Source: Candidatus Woesearchaeota archaeon (GTDB taxonomy: Archaea > Nanobdellota > Nanobdellia > Woesearchaeales > WJKR01). From it: a stretch of 12,037 nt of DNA. Below the pieces are notes generated by a model. The model had not been told where the DNA came from. It ran no database searches and was given only the letters and a program-made list of their open reading frames with translations. Shown here one piece after another: positions 11,591 through 12,037 of this stretch (positions are counted from its first letter, which is position 1; each line of letters begins with the position of its first letter). Location: assembly GCA_014729015.1 (NCBI GenBank), contig WJKR01000062.1, positions 1 to 12,037 of the forward strand. The letters are read 5' to 3'. A program made the position numbers and the translations under genes.

Positions 11591-12037
11591 ATGCCCAACC
11601 ACCTCTTTCTCCACTCAGGAGAGCACGAAGCGCTCGCACGAGCAGAATGCCAAGCCCAGAACCCAAAAGCGCAACACTGGCAAACACTCCCAAGAGCGTG
11701 CGCCTGCACGACGAAGACACCCCACTACTCCACATTAGCATACACCAGACAAGCCCATGCAATACTCATCCAAGGAACGCCAGAACACGTCAAAGCACGG
11801 ATGCGGCGACCACGGACGACAACAAAACCATGCAAGATAGAAAGGATCCTGCTCAACACCACCACCCCCTCCCTGGCGCAAGCACGAGCATTACTCATAC
11901 CATGGCTGGGCAACCCGACAATCAATATCAACAACCCGGAAGAGACCTACGCGCTCATCGCAACAACACACAACTGGTACGTCACCAAGAAGCTCTGGGA
12001 GAACCACGAAGACTTCACCGCGAGGAAGAACCAGAAC
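11591..12037 (+). CDS. Trm11/TrmG10-type tRNA guanosine N2-methyltransferase, N-terminal part
   Basis: The first 149 codons of a gene cut by the window edge; no stop is reached. The N-terminus HLFLHSGEHEALARAE (4-19) and YSTLAYTRQAHAIL match the THUMP-associated N-terminal region of archaeal Trm11/TrmG10 enzymes, which methylate N2 of a guanosine (position 10) in tRNA. The last visible part, WYVTKKLWENHEDFTARKNQN, is the well-conserved linker before the Rossmann methyltransferase domain, which usually continues with an RPxxHPTSLHP segment. The catalytic NPPY-type motif lies outside the window, so activity cannot be confirmed. The frame is missing from ORF calls that need a stop, hence easy to overlook. 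The coding strand is very T-poor. ATG 11591 has a TATA-like box 28 nt upstream. Confidence 0.88.
   Translation, partial: MPNHLFLHSGEHEALARAECQAQNPKAQHWQTLPRACACTTKTPHYSTLAYTRQAHAILIQGTPEHVKARMRRPRTTTKPCKIERILLNTTTPSLAQARALLIPWLGNPTININNPEETYALIATTHNWYVTKKLWENHEDFTARKNQN

Noticed and set aside
1..12037. CRISPR array, insertion sequence, rRNA or tRNA genes
   Set aside because: No spaced direct repeats, transposase motifs, terminal inverted repeats or tRNA-like TTCRANY segments were found by reading; a tool scan could still find a degenerate one.

Overview
The window is a gene-dense stretch of archaeal chromosome with no insertion sequence, CRISPR array, rRNA or tRNA that I can see. Archaeal origin is supported by an RNase P Rpp21-type subunit, a Trm11-type THUMP tRNA methyltransferase, a PadR-like/Yip1 gene pair, and a promoter pattern in which an AT-rich TATA-like box sits about 26-30 nt upstream of the start codon (leaderless transcripts). 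Genes inside operons instead carry GGTG-type Shine-Dalgarno motifs. The small genes, overlapping ends and the remains of a PQ-loop (SemiSWEET-like) gene resemble DPANN lineages such as Woesearchaeota. That placement is inference; no rRNA marker is present.

Layout. (1) 1-1330, minus strand: cutA, then a phosphomannomutase gene cut by the window edge. (2) 1409-2513, plus strand: a stress operon with a PerR-like Fur-family regulator, a Mn-type superoxide dismutase joined by a 4-nt overlap, and a 17-codon ORF resembling the first residues of a peroxiredoxin. Its promoter carries two tandem 20-bp operator-like repeats, the second a near-perfect palindrome. (3) 2540-4429: endonuclease III convergent with a small winged-helix gene, then a histidine phosphatase convergent with the RNase P subunit gene. 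(4) 4536-7329, plus strand: a small putative exported protein, a phage-like HAD phosphatase, a 410-residue coiled-coil protein and, overlapping it by 4 nt, a PUA-like RNA-binding protein. (5) 9669 down to 7353, minus strand: pgk, a transaldolase with an acidic insert and a disordered tail, and a broken PQ-loop gene whose ATG overlaps the transaldolase stop. (6) 9726-11442: trmJ, divergent from pgk across what looks like one shared TATA box and convergent with a PadR-like/Yip1 operon. (7) 11591 to the end: the N-terminal part of a Trm11-type methyltransferase.

Functional themes are oxidative and metal stress (cutA, PerR-like, SOD), DNA repair (nth), sugar phosphate metabolism (phosphomannomutase, pgk, transaldolase) and tRNA maturation or modification (Rpp21, TrmJ, Trm11, possibly the PUA protein). 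The most interesting items are the PerR-like regulator with half its structural zinc site missing, its tandem operators, the shared divergent TATA box, three convergent gene pairs whose coding ends overlap, and two apparent gene remnants. I did not find a clearly new multi-gene system; the coiled-coil/PUA pair is the best unexplained candidate.
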